From the NCBI GenBank assembly GCA_028583605.1, contig CM053331.1, forward strand, positions 31,908,411 to 31,972,410: a stretch of DNA of 64,000 nucleotides, written 5' to 3'. The stretch's first letter is position 1, and the number at the start of each line of letters is the position of its first letter. The notes beneath the pieces were generated by a model. It was not told the origin of the DNA. It searched no databases and saw only the letters and a list, made by a program, of their open reading frames with translations. The translations under genes and the position numbers were made by a program. Shown one piece after another: positions 13,101-24,299 of this stretch. This DNA comes from Dastarcus helophoroides (lineage: Eukaryota; Arthropoda; Insecta; Coleoptera; Bothrideridae).

Positions 13101-13292
13101 ATAAATATGTTGCTTAGAAAAAAAAGGTGCCTGAGGAAGGTTTTTTTAAAATTATCTCCTTAGTAACCGAAGATGGAGGGGGAAAATTTATATATAGTAA
13201 CTCCTAATGTGATACTTTACGTAATAAGATAGATAACGATATAGATTCCCGGTGAAGGCAATTTCACTATGGAAGTACAGCTAGATCCTTTA
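10187..13292. mobile_element. hAT-like element with about 775-bp terminal inverted repeats, copy 1
   Basis: The ends are CAAAGGGCTTAGCC at 10187 and GCTAGATCCTTTA ending at 13292, which are inverted copies. The arms run to about 10965 and from about 12515, holding landmarks such as GGCTAGCCCCCCT, AAATCCAGTTGGTGCAAC and a TTATTATTATCCTACC word. The flanks aaaaaaaa (10179-10186) and caaaaaaa (13293-13300) fit an 8-bp target duplication but are poly-A, so they are weak alone. The interior (about 10965-12515) has no transposase frame. CAGTGGCGTATCC near 12481 resembles an end of another, nested hAT element. Confidence 0.75.
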
Positions 13293-13450
13293 CAAAAAAA
13301 TCGAAATTCCTGAAAAATTAACGACATTTTAAAATTTCAGGATTTTAAAAAATCGAAATTTTCAAAAGAGGTTAACTGCATGAAAATTACTTTAAAGTTT
13401 CAATATTTTTTATGAAAGTAAGGACTCTAAGCAGGAATTTGATAATAAAG
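13293..13450. repeat. Continuation of AT-rich array block 2
   Basis: Resumes directly after the long-TIR element with caaaaaaatcgaaattcc and AAAAAATCGAAATTTTCAAA words. It fades into non-array sequence by about 13450. Confidence 0.7.
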
Positions 13451-14911
13451 AAAATCAATCAGATGACCTAAAACTTAAAAACCTACAAATTTCTAATTTT
13501 TTTTCGAGGAGTTAAATTCAGGAAGAAATTTTGAGTTCAATCTTTTTAGGCCTGTTTCTCAAAATTTCTTTTTAAAAGAATATTGCATATGTCAAGTGAC
13601 CTAAAATTTTACCAAGCATGTCGAAACTAAAAATTTTGAAGCAAAAACTTACAACTGATGGACAAGATTTTTTTTTAAATAATCATTTAGAGTTCTACTA
13701 AATCACATTTTTTTTCTTAATGTTTCGTGCCTTCACAAACGAAGTTTAGACAAAAATGTAGAAATTGCGAGTTTAAAAATAAGGTTCTGAATATTTTAGA
13801 AATGAAAACTTTTTTAGGCACATGAATGGATGAGGTAAACTGGTTTCGAGTAACTACCACGCGTCATCATCACGCGTTACCAAGATGCTGAAATGTTAAT
13901 AGTATATTGTACGGAAATTATTATCAGATTTCCTAACTAATGTAAAAAATTTAAGCACGAAATATTAGAAAATAACGTCAAGCTAAATCTTAAAAACTGA
14001 ACAGTTTTTTCTAGATACCTCTGCTTTTTGTTACAATTTCGATTTTCCGTCGAAGCAATTTTCAAATTGAATTTCGGGTAATTTTGGTTACTTTTTTACT
14101 CGATTGCGGACAGTCTTCAGTCCTATTTCTTTAGCACATTTTTTTTTCATTAATCTAAATAATAACGTTTATGGTTTTCTGTGAAGTTTGATTGATGCCC
14201 GACCGCCGTGATGAGAAATTCCGAAATTCCTTCAAGTTATTGAAACAATTTTACCGCTTTGAAGGTGGCCGGAGCCCTCTTAGCAAGTTAATTAAATATA
14301 TGAATATTTAAAATCCTGAATAAATGGGAAATTGTTCTAACTGAAGCAAGCTTAATTAGAAAACGATTTATTTTTACGAGATGAGACCCATAGCGTGTCT
14401 GTTACTTCTTCGAAGTAAGTTTTTACTTTGCACGCGCCATGAATAGCTGAACAGCAAACTTTATACATATCTTACGTAAGCTTAAAGGAATAGTTTCCGC
14501 CGACATGTTGACGCTTTCAGAACCCTGAAGTCTTACACCGGACAATTTCAGTAACGAATCCGGTGCACCATGTTGCCTTATGCCTCAAGCTAATGTAATT
14601 CTAAAAACTTTAAGCGGTTGCAAAAGTTTTAAATTATCCAACTCTTGCCCTAGAAATCAAAGTTGACGAAAATTTCTAAACTCGACTGTATTGCTGCCAG
14701 AGAATTGAACGGAATAACCTAAATTATTTAATTGTAAAGCTTTATGTCTATAATTTTCACAAACGCACAAGGAAAAGTTATAATGAGTTTGAATGCGGCA
14801 GTAATTTTTTTAATTATGTATATTATATTTTTCATCGGTTCTGTGTAATGCAATTCACTGTATAATTCACCCGAAAGTAATTATGTCGAAGTTGTTTGCC
14901 TCTTAAATTGA
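13451..14911. other. Non-array DNA without a recognisable gene
   Basis: Ordinary AT-rich DNA with GC-richer patches at 14200-14280, 14380-14470 and 14500-14600. A short inverted repeat around ACGCGTCATCATCACGCGT lies at about 13859-13877. Nothing coding was recognised. Confidence 0.45.
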
Positions 14912-15274
14912 GTTCTAAAACAAAAAAAAGCTTTTTATCCATTCAAGAAGTTTCCTTGTTTTAAATATACCACCAACTCGCATTGTCAAAAAAGCAGAAT
15001 TAAAATTACATTGTGCATAAATTTCCCCAAAAAATTTTATGAAGATTTAAAATTAAAATTAAACGCCCTTTATAAAATAGAGAATGTGGTACCTAATGAT
15101 TTAGCTGAATTGTGTGTGCTAGCTAGATTTATGTTAAAGACAAACCGAACATTAGAGAAAAAAATCGAAATAATTTTAAAGTACTTTACGAAAGAAAGCA
15201 TACTTTTTCAAAATTTCTACTCTAATAATGTCACAAGTAAACTTGTATTTTTTATTTCTGTTTTAAATTTATAA
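14912..15274 (+). CDS. Open frame of about 120 codons, possible exon, unidentified
   Basis: The frame is open from after a TGA at 14909 to TAA at 15272 with no ATG near its start, so if real it would be an exon or a fragment. The C-terminal 90 residues have mixed composition, with motifs such as NVVPNDLAELCVLARF and LEKKIEIILKYFTKES that suggest amphipathic helices. This differs from the Lys/Asn/Phe-only frames of the arrays. No family was recognised. Its end lies 48 bp before the transposon starting at 15322. A chance frame in AT-rich DNA is the main alternative. Confidence 0.2.
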   Translation, partial: VLKQKKAFYPFKKFPCFKYTTNSHCQKSRIKITLCINFPKKFYEDLKLKLNALYKIENVVPNDLAELCVLARFMLKTNRTLEKKIEIILKYFTKESILFQNFYSNNVTSKLVFFISVLNL

Positions 15275-15321
15275 ACATCGGTTTTTAGAAACAAAAATTC
15301 TGGAATTAAAATTTACTTATA

Positions 15322-16518
15322 GGGGAAAAGGGGGCAGATTTAACCTTGGGGCACATTCAACCAAGCCCTTTTAAAGGGCACCCAGATTTAAATTTAGCTT
15401 AGTAAGGCTCCGATGTAGCTTTTCATACGTCAGAACATTGACCAGGGAAGTTACATTACTCTACATGTTCATTTTTTAGTGCTTAAACAAAATTGAACAA
15501 AAATCAGATTTTAAGTTAATTTTTTGATTTTCCTTTATTTCAGGCGAATTTATTAAATGTGCTGCATTCGATATATGTTAAATGGTAGATTGTAAATATT
15601 TATAATACTCCAAGGATAAAATTAAAGACAGTGGAAAAAATTTATTTTTTCCAAAAAACATGAGGCAGATTCGACTAGCGTTGGATGGGACAATTTCAAC
15701 CACTGGCTTAGTGTGTTCTGACAATCTTAGCGTGGCTTCTGTCGCATGATGTAACTTTTTCATTAACCGAAGTATTGTATTATTTACCATGATCATAAAT
15801 TATGGAAAAAAAATTGATTTTGAAGTTTGATGAGTGTACGTCTAAAAATCCGATTAAAGATGTTTTGCTCCATAATAGAATGTGATTTCCAACTGGTGAC
15901 ATTCCGCTAAAAACATATAAAATGCTGTGAAGGAAAAGAATTAAACAAAACTAATTCGAATGTCAAATTAAATTTTGGTGCCAAAAAACACCAAGCTACA
16001 TATATCCGTTAGTCAGTGATATATCACCAGCTGATCCAGGTAACATAGTTCTAAAGTTCTTAAGTCCAAATTCTACAGAAGATGTCATTTTTATTTAAGG
16101 TTAACCTCACATATTACAATGTTTACTAACACCAACGTTATTGTCTTTGAGTATTGTTTTGAATTTTACTTCAAACATGTTTTACCAATTTCACTTGCAA
16201 AATACATAATGAACTTATTTAAGTAAAAAATTTTTGTTTGACTGAATAAAAAAAATATGTATTTATATCACATGGTTGAAATTACCCCATCATTTGGTTG
16301 AATGTACCCCGCTAGTGGGGCAGTTTGGACCATTTCAAAGGTTTTTTTTAAACGCTGATTGCTGGTACGAAAATTACTTTTAAATCACTGAAAGTGAGTC
16401 AGTCTTGTAAATAAAGTTTTATAGAATACTACCCGACCCATAGTAACCAGATTTTTTTAATACAACTTTAAAAATGGCACATTGAATAAAAAATGGTTGA
16501 TTCTGCCCCTTTTCCCCC
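15322..16518. mobile_element. DNA transposon with GGGGAAAAGGGGCAG termini
   Basis: The left end is GGGGAAAAGGGGGCAGATTT and the right end is the inverse of GGGGGAAAAGGGGCAGAATC, giving TIRs of about 24 bp. ACTTATA occurs immediately outside both ends (15315-15321 and 16519-16525), a 6-7 bp target duplication. Related words recur inside (TTGGGGCACATTCAACC, GTGGGGCAGTTTGGACC). The 1.2 kb interior has only short frames and no recognisable transposase, so it is non-autonomous or decayed. The superfamily is not certain. Confidence 0.75.
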
Positions 16519-16525
16519 ACTTATA

Positions 16526-18355
16526 AAATTGTAAAAATAAGGAAATAAACAAATTTAATTATACGGGCAGAATTCAATCAGCTTAGATTTCAGCATAAAT
16601 ATGAAATTATTTTGCTAAAGTTTTCTGTACATTCTTGCAAAGTAAACAGTAGATTTTTTCAGCTCCAAATCCCCACAATGCTAAATACAAATGAGACAAA
16701 CTTCAGTTCACTGCGAGTTTTTTCTGGTTGATCTAATTCCAATCGATTGTCGATTTGCAGTCCTCAATAATCTAATTTGTAGAAAAATTCCCAATGCTTA
16801 ACTGTTGTCGAAAATTATCGAAATGGAAAAGGGATTTCAAAGCTGTAAGCAAAGAATTAATTTAAAACTGGAAATTTCCGGAATGGATTCCCTTGTATCT
16901 AAGCCTTTACAAGCGTTAGATCCAATCAACGAAAATTAAAATTACCGAAACGGAAATAATTTCGGACAAGATAGGTCTATGCTTGGGGGTGATGACCTTA
17001 AACTACAAATTAAGTGGTAATGGGTAGGCCGCCAGAGATAATTGTCTGTCTCAAACTCGTAACGTAATGGCACATACGTGGAACATGGAAAGTTGTTGTC
17101 GATAATTAATTAAGGGTATTACCTCGGATGGGTAACTGACAAGTTCACTTAGAAGCAGCAATAATTAGCTCGAGTAAGGTAAACCCTGTGACATGTCGCT
17201 GAAACGTATGAGGTGATCAATAACGCCTGGAGATTATGGGTTCATTTGACTCTTAAATTATTAATAAAACGGTTTTTTTCTGTGGGAGGCAAATTTAACT
17301 AAGCAACGCCATCATTTTCAGTGATTAAAAGATAGGAATTTTGAAATATTATCGCATATGACTCTCTGGCTTAAAATATGAAGTAGTATTTTTTTATTTA
17401 AATTTTGGAAAGGATTTAGAGGTCGCAAACTAACAGAAATATTTTTGGACACTAACTATTAATCAGACTGATTCCGGTAACTAAATCGGCGTCTTTTAAA
17501 TCAAATGTCACTCAAAGAGTCTGGATTAGGACAATTCCTGCAGCTACTCCTGTTCTTATGCGTCAAGGTTGAGCTCAATCACACTTCAACTGAAATTCAG
17601 TCATTGATGAGACCGCGAGCTAGTTTTCTTTTTCAAAGCATGCTCACTTATTTTGAGTTGCAGTTGCATCCACCAGTAGTCGCATCAGTGTAGTTAGTAG
17701 AAAAAAAAACATTTGGCTAATTGGTTAATTAATGCCTAAATTTAAACAGGTCAAAACTGGCGAAGTCTTACATTTATTTTTTACCACAAAGCAATAAAAA
17801 GAAAACCATTTGTGATCTGGAGAGAAGAATTGAGTAAACTATTCGTTGGCTTGCATGTAAACATGAATGGAAATTATCGTATAGCTTTGTAAATTAATTA
17901 CTCGATATGTCTACTGGTTCTAATATATCCAACTTTAAAGATGTTTTAGATCAACTGGAACAAAATTGATCAAAGTAATAACGTAATATAAGAAATAATA
18001 CCAAATGTAACAAAAATGTTCTTGCTAAAAACAGGATTTATTTTATTTACAACTTAAAGTATATTAACCTCGACATGAGTGCAAAGAATTGTTACATGAT
18101 CGATGACTTTTGAGGAATTTCTGAAGAAGTTGTTTTAGTTCCGAGACCGGCTGACCTCACAGGTCCAGGTGGATAGTAAAAACTGTGTATTGCTTAAAAA
18201 TTTTTTTATTTAAACATCAGCCTAAACTGACAAGAGGAAAAGGAAAACTGTGAAAGATATTGCCATGGTACAAATAAAATATTGATTACAAGTTTCTGCC
18301 GGATCGTCAGCACCGAAAAATAACTTACTGCTATTATTATTGAAAGACCTTAGAG
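16526..18355. other. Non-array DNA without a recognisable gene
   Basis: Ordinary-complexity DNA. A GC-richer patch at 17500-17700 opens a 62-codon plus-strand frame (17505-17693, starting MSLKESGLGQF). It also opens short minus frames, so coding is not supported. No transposon ends or RNA genes were recognised. Confidence 0.45.
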
Positions 18356-18599
18356 CCTATGATTAGAGGATCTGATTTCGGGATTCTGATTTTCAGGATC
18401 CCCGGATCCCGACCGCTTTTCAATCCCGAAATTTTCGGGATTAAGTTTTTTCGATCCCGGGATTTTCGAGATTGACATCATTTTTAAAAATATTTGTCTG
18501 TCATTTAAATATTAAATAGAAGAAGTTTTATTTCAGACAAGCAGTACTGCTTTGGGATTGGTTTGATTGTTTCAAATAAAAAACTTGTATCTTAAACTA

Positions 18600-18610
18600 A
18601 AAGATCTGAT
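18600..18610. other. Empty site corresponding to HPR copy 17
   Basis: The sequence aaagatctgat followed by tttgagacaccg aligns with the site at 62527-62735, where aaagatttgat occurs twice around an HPR insert. The homology continues on both sides because both loci are copies of the same large hAT-like element. This locus therefore shows the pre-insertion state. Confidence 0.8.
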
Positions 18611-18719
18611 TTTGAGACACCGAATGCATTGTTATTTTTCAGACTGGTGGAAGGGGGAGTAAGGGGGTCAATGGAGTGTAACATCGTGTGACAAGGGCAA
18701 GGCGAATCATGAGCTTCGT

Positions 18720-19408
18720 TACATCAAAAAGTTTAGACTTTTTTTTGAAAAATTTTACCTTTTTAAAAGCTAGTATTTTCGAAAATTTCTTAAAAATTTA
18801 GACTTTAAAAATTTAGATTTCAATTTCCATATTTTTTGGAAAAATTCGATTTTTAAAAAAATTGAGATTTTCTAATAATTTTAATTTTTAGAATTTTTTT
18901 TCCACTTTAAATCTTTTTCTCGAAATTTTTTGGTGAATGCCAACTCTTTCTGAAAAATTTACTTTTTCCAAAATTTCGATACTTTCATAAAAATTTTTAA
19001 AAAAGTAAGAGAATCGATATTCGCAAAAACTTTAAATTTCGAGAAAAAGGTCGATACTTTTCTAAAACTTTTGACTTATTAGAAAAAAATTTCGACCAAG
19101 TATTTTTAAAATTTTGACTTCAAAGTTTTGATTTTTTTCGAAAATTTAGGTTTTTTTAAATGTTGAATTTTCTTAGGATTTTGTTATATTTTCAAAATTT
19201 TCGCAATTTGAAAATGCTCATTTTATTTGAAAATGTCAAGGTTTTTGAAAGCTGGACTTTTTCCAAAATTTGTACTTTTTGAAATTTTTGAAATCTTTTT
19301 AAATTTTCATTTTTATTTTCTACATTTAACTTTTTTTGTATCAGCTATTATTTTTCAAAATTTTGGGTTTTTTCACACTAAATTTTCTTGAAAATTTGGA
19401 GTTTCTTT
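18720..19408. repeat. T-rich micro-repeat array inside the large hAT-like element
   Basis: Same short word as elsewhere but with the T-rich strand on top (TTTTTCGAAAATTT). It aligns along its length with 62860-63640, for example AAGCTGGACTTTTTCC at about 19238 and at about 63415. The array is thus a shared internal part of two copies of one element, not independent sequence. Confidence 0.8.
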
Positions 19409-21282
19409 AAAAGGCTGTAGCCGTACATCCATAGCGAATTTGCAGCCACAGAGAACCTATATCGTGATCTATGTTGTTACGTGCAGAATGTCATTAAAAA
19501 TTAATGTATATGGATTTCCCCCCTCCAGCTTCGGTTACCATGGGGAAAATTAAAAAAGACCTTCCTCAGGCAACATTTTTTCTAAGCGATCCATCTGCTA
19601 CATTATTAAAGGCAGCAGAAGAAAACAAACTGATTGTGATAGTCCACTGTAAGATCCATTTTATAATTTTTTCAGGGAGGCTAGCCCCCCTAGAAATATC
19701 AATAAAATACAAATAAATATTCTCATTATTAATTTCTATAATTTCTTTTGGAGTGCCACTTTACAAAAAAATACAGAAAATGTATTTATATGTCACCTAA
19801 CAGCCCACCAAGATTTATTAAAATCCAGTAAGTGCAACATGTCAAAAAAAAATTTAATATGTCTGCATATAATCTCTAAGCCTGCTGATATGAAGTAAAT
19901 GTAATTATTATTATTATCCTACCTTAAGTACGTTATCATATTAAATAATATAACTTTGTGGATTACTTAAGGAGTAAACGTTCATATAAACTTAAGTTCT
20001 AATCTTTTCTATTTCCGAATTACAGGCTGCTTCGTTATAGAGAAAAATAAAATTATTTTTATTTATATTTCTGAGACCCTTCGACTTTGCGTCATAAAAT
20101 TTGATACATAGTATCACTATATTAAAGAAAAACTTTTGCATTTATTCTTTTTTTACACGCCAGGGGCGTACGTTAGAATATTAATATCAAATTTTCGTAT
20201 GAGAAAAATTCCATGCCACTGTATGTTAAAGTCTTAAAAAGATGAAAGTTTAAGAATTGTTATGTAGTGCCAACAAATGTATAACTGAAAGCAGGAAAAG
20301 ACCTTTGCAAATTTATAGCAATTTATATACGAGGTGAAGCAACAAAAACTTAACAGAGACAATAAATGCTAGGTTTTTTTTATTGCTGAAAAACATGCAA
20401 AAATAGGTTAATTTTGTTTGAAGTAAGACAACTTTAGTCGTTTTAACGACAACTTCCCAAACAGGGCTTGCATTTCTTTCAACGATTTTAATGGAAAGGG
20501 GCACAGTTTAATGTTAATACCCTAACGTACGCCCCTGACGTTAAAAAAAACTAAAAACAGAAGTTAGCCTTTGAAGTAGTGATACTGTGTACCAAATTCC
20601 ATGAAGATAAGTCAAAGGGTTTCCGAAATATAAATAAAACTAATTATATTTTCCTCTATGAGGAAACTGTAACTTGGAAATAAAAAATATAAGTACTTAA
20701 ATGAATATGAACTTTTATTCCTTAAGCAATCTCAAAAAGTATTTCATTTAATATGGAAACGTTTTGAAAGTAGGATAACAAATATATTTATTTGAAATAT
20801 ACAAGCCAGCAAGCGCAGAGGTTATGGGCAGACATATTTAATTTTTTTGACATGTTGCACCACTTGGATTTTAACGAAACTTGGTACGCTGCTAGAAGAC
20901 ATAAGGACAAATTTTTCATATTTTTTGTAGAGTGGTCACTTAAAGAGACCCTACAGAAATTATTATTGAAATTTTTTATTTGTATTTTATTAATATTTGT
21001 AGGGGGGCTATCTTTTCCAAAAATATTTATAAAATAGACCCTACAGTGTACCATTACCATCAATTTGTTTTGCTTTGCTAGCTTTCATAGTTTATTAAAT
21101 ATGTTGCCTAGAAAAAAGGTGCCTGGGGAAGGTTTTTTTAATTATCTCCTTAGTAACCGAAGATGGAGGGGGAAAATTCACATATTGTAATTACTAATGT
21201 GATCCTATACGTTATGAGATAGATCACGATATAGGTTCCCGATGGGGGCAATTTCACTGTTGAAGTACGGCTAGACCCTTTG
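19409..21282. mobile_element. hAT-like element with about 775-bp terminal inverted repeats, copy 2
   Basis: The ends are AAAAGGCTGTAGCCGTAC (19409) and GTACGGCTAGACCCTTTG (to 21282). The arms run to about 20185 and from about 20513, meeting at inverted CAGGGGCGTACGTTAG words. The flanks GTTTCTTT (19401-19408) and ATTTCTTT (21283-21290) match at 7 of 8, fitting a hAT target duplication. Compared with copy 1 it lacks about 1.2 kb of interior. It is nested in the large hAT-like element. Short frames inside (for example 19504-19716) are TIR sequence, not genes. Confidence 0.8.
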
Positions 21283-23400
21283 ATTTCTTTGGAGAATTTC
21301 AATTGTTTTTTTTTAATTGAGAAATTTTTTTAATATCGAATTTTTTAAAATTTTCAACTATTTTAATTTTTTCAAAAAATTTTTGCAAATGTCGACAATT
21401 TTATTTGAAAATGTTGACGTTATTTGGAAATTTGAAAAATGTTATAAAAATTTCCCTTTTCTTTTAAATTTTTAATTAAAATTTTCAATTTTCTAAGAAA
21501 TGTTCTACTTTTCTCATAATTTCAACTATCTAAAATTTTGAACCATTTTTGGAACTTTTCTAATAATTTTGGGATTTCTTCAATGACGACTTTCATAAAA
21601 TTTGTTTTATTTGGAAAATTTGAATAAAGATTTTTCAATTATTTAAAATCTTGAATTTTTTTCAAAATCTTGACCATTTTTGAAATTTTATTCTATTAAA
21701 TTCCCAGATTTTAACCTTTTTGAAAATTACAAATTTTTTAAAGAATTCCTTCAAATATTCAAATTTTTAAAATGTCAATTTCTTCAGTGTTGAACTTTCT
21801 TGTTTAGAATTTCGATTATTTTTTAAAAATCTTGAAAATTTTAATTTTCTATTAAAATATTAACATTATACAAAATTACGATATTTTTCAAAATTTTAAT
21901 TTTTTTTTGAAAATGTTCATTGTTTTCAAAATTTGAACTTTTTTAAAAACTTTGTTTTATTTTCTAACATTATAACAAATTTTGTTTTGTCCAAAATCAC
22001 AATATCTTTCGCTCGAGAATAAATTCGAAGTGTGGACCGTTTTTTGGAAATGTTATTTTAAAACATGATTTATCCTAATAAAGTTTCTATTTTTGAACAA
22101 ATTTGTTCTTAAAAAAATTACGTTTAAACTTCAATTTTATAAACTACAAAGTTCGAGAATTTTTCAATAAATTTCAAGTTTATCAAAATTCCCATCTCTT
22201 TCTTAAACTTTTTAGCTCAAGTTCAAAAGTTTTATTATTAGTCAACGGTAGTATGAAAGTTAAAAGTTTAAATTTGTTTCTTCATGGAAGACCCTTATTG
22301 ACCGGAAATATTATGTTTTTTTCAATGTATTTAACATTTCTTCGGCCTAGTTTGAAAGTATTTAAATTTTTATGGTTTGTTGACAATTTTCTAAACAATT
22401 TTTGAAGTGACGTTTTCAATAAATTTAAATATCACATAGTCGCATTTCAAAAATTGTTTAGAAAATTTAAATATTTCCAAACTGGGCCAAAGAAATGTTA
22501 AATAAATTGAAAAAAACTTTAAATATCTTAACATTTTTTAAAATTACGAATTTTTTCGAAATATTCGCTATCAATTTTAAAATGTTTAGTTATCAATTTT
22601 TTCGAGTTTTAAATTTTTGCAAAATACCGGTGTTCTTTAAAATCTCAGCTTTTTCTGGAAATTCTAACTTTCTATAATATTCTTTAGACTTTTGACGCCT
22701 TACGTTCAGTTTTTCAACCTTTTTTTCGTAAATCTCGATTTTTCCAAAATTTATGCAACTTTTCATATTGCGCCTGTTTTTTTTTTTGACCTTTATATTT
22801 CGCTTTTTCCAAATTTCCAAATTTTATAAATGTAGTTTCTCTGCAGAATTTAGTCTTTCAAAAAATTGGCTTTTTGAAAATTTGAAAATTCCAAGTTTTA
22901 GATTTTTTTTAGTTCATATTTTCTCTTAAAACTGAAAATTGGATAGGAGTTTAGATATTTCTAAAAATAATTCCGATTCTGATTCTTGCACTATTTTTTT
23001 GGAATTTGGATTTTATTCAAAATCTAGAAATATGGAAATTTAGGGTTTTAATTTTAGAGATTGGAGTGGAAGATCTGAAAAGAAAATTAAAATATTTCAA
23101 AAATATTTGACACCTTTTAAAAAATTTCAGATATTTTTTACCAATTTTAACCTTTTTTTTTATTCAAACCTAAAACAAAAATTTCAATTTTTCTAAGACT
23201 TCGACTTTAAAACGAAATATCGAGGATAAAATTGAAATGTTCAGATAAAAGTTGAAATTTCAAAAAATATATTTAAAATATTTTGAGATGAAATCCGCAA
23301 GTTAAAATTTTGAGTTAAAATTTTGAGCGTATTTTTATAAAATTTGAAGTTTGTAGTCTGAATTTAGTAAAATAAAATTTTTTGTCAAGTAAGGGTTGCT
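21283..23400. repeat. T-rich micro-repeat array inside the large hAT-like element, right part
   Basis: Continues the array after the nested element. Its first 300 bp align with 63650-64000, the second copy. Several 60-100 codon frames occur (for example 22103-22405), but they consist of Phe, Asn, Lys and Leu from the repeat and are not credible genes. Confidence 0.8.
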
Positions 23401-23656
23401 GAAATATTAAACAAATAAGATAAAATAGCAAATTTAAAGATATGTATATACGAAAACCAAACTCAGGTAAATAAGATGATTTCTAAATTAAAAGTTAATT
23501 GCAAATTATGTCACGTCTGGGGGAAGAGGGTCATACAAATATGACCACCTGTTCCAAGAACGGGGTGGGCCCTAAAATTTCAGGAAACTTGTGTGATGTA
23601 ATTTATGGATGGCCCCTAATTTTAAAGAGCTCTTATTGATTCTTGAAAAAGAATCT

Positions 23657-23775
23657 GTATCTCTCTGAAGATGGTAACTTGGCTGCCGAAACGCCTTAGA
23701 GCAACCTTTGTTGTGTTTTTTAATCTTTCTTGGTTTTAGGGGACAAGTTTTGTATTTTAGTTTTTGAAAACCAGT
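23657..23775 (+). mobile_element. HPR element, copy 4 (single arm)
   Basis: Single arm beginning TGTATCTCTCTGAAGATGG, then GGCTGCCGAAACGCC and TTAGAGCAACCTTTGTTGTG, ending in TTTTGTATTTTAGTTTTTG. It is truncated at the palindrome centre and lacks the GGACCAGTCC tail. The flanks ttcttgaaaaag and tttttgaaaacc are only loosely alike, so no duplication is claimed. Confidence 0.75.
23661..23701 (+). ncRNA. Hammerhead-ribozyme-like motif in HPR copy 4
   Basis: Has CTCT, CTGAAGA, an extra T, GGTAAC-TTG-GCTGCC, GAAA and ACGCCT, then T and AGAG. Stem I is intact. Stem II has a mismatch and a G-U pair, and stem III (ACG with CCT) is broken, so this copy looks decayed. Confidence 0.3.
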
Positions 23776-24041
23776 AACTTCAACACAACGATTAAGTGAT
23801 TTTAAGTCTGGTTAGTCTACCACTTAAATCTGATTAATTCTATCTGCGTTTTTACTTAAAATACATTGTTTTTTCTCCAAATTTTAATTACGTTGATTGT
23901 TTTAATGTGTTTGCAAAAATCAAATTTTTTTATTTGTATCTAATCTTCAATACCGAAATAATTCCGGGATCCCCGATTTGACTAAATATAGTCTCGAAAT
24001 TCCGAGATTAGAAATAAGGAACGGGATCAAATTCCCTACCT

Positions 24042-24299
24042 ATGATAGAGTATAAACTAAAAACTGGTTGGAGTTGCCCTCAAAAAAATACTGGATCACT
24101 TGTGGTACTTTACGAAAGAGCTGATGTTTCTTGCATTTTTCAACCAACACTTCAAAAAAAAAACACTCTAAAAATCGAAGATGTAGAAGATTGCGTGATT
24201 AGGTTTTTCAGTCAATCAATAGTTCTTGACTTGAAAAATTTTCAGATTATCAGGTTTCAAAGCAACATGTTCCCCTCAGCTCTGTTTGTTCAGCAATGA
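24042..24299 (+). CDS. 85-codon open frame, unidentified
   Basis: ATG-to-TGA frame starting MIEYKLKTGWSC and ending NMFPSALFVQQ, with mixed amino-acid composition and few homopolymer codons. The ATG lies inside the 8-bp target duplication of the large hAT-like element, which argues against a conserved start. No family, signal or membrane segment was recognised. It is probably a chance frame, but it is the cleanest ATG-initiated frame outside the arrays. Confidence 0.15.
   Translation: MIEYKLKTGWSCPQKNTGSLVVLYERADVSCIFQPTLQKKNTLKIEDVEDCVIRFFSQSIVLDLKNFQIIRFQSNMFPSALFVQQ

Larger units (their letters stand above)
18364..24038. mobile_element. Large hAT-like element carrying AT arrays, copy 1
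   Basis: The left end is TAGAGGATCTGATTTCGGG and the right end is the inverse of TAGGGAATTTGATCCCGTTC. The second copy's left end (TAGAGGATTTGATCCCGTG at 62248) matches the right end even better. CCTATGAT lies directly outside both ends (18356-18363 and 24039-24046). An 8-bp duplication with YAGNG termini is typical of hAT. Near both ends are GATCCCGGGAT-type palindromic words. The interior is mostly T-rich micro-repeat array. It is interrupted by a nested long-TIR element (19409-21282) and an HPR copy (23657-23775). No transposase was seen. Confidence 0.75.

Noticed and set aside
19504..19716. 70-codon plus-strand frame
   Set aside because: It is part of the inverted-repeat arm of the long-TIR element. 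The other three arms do not keep the frame.
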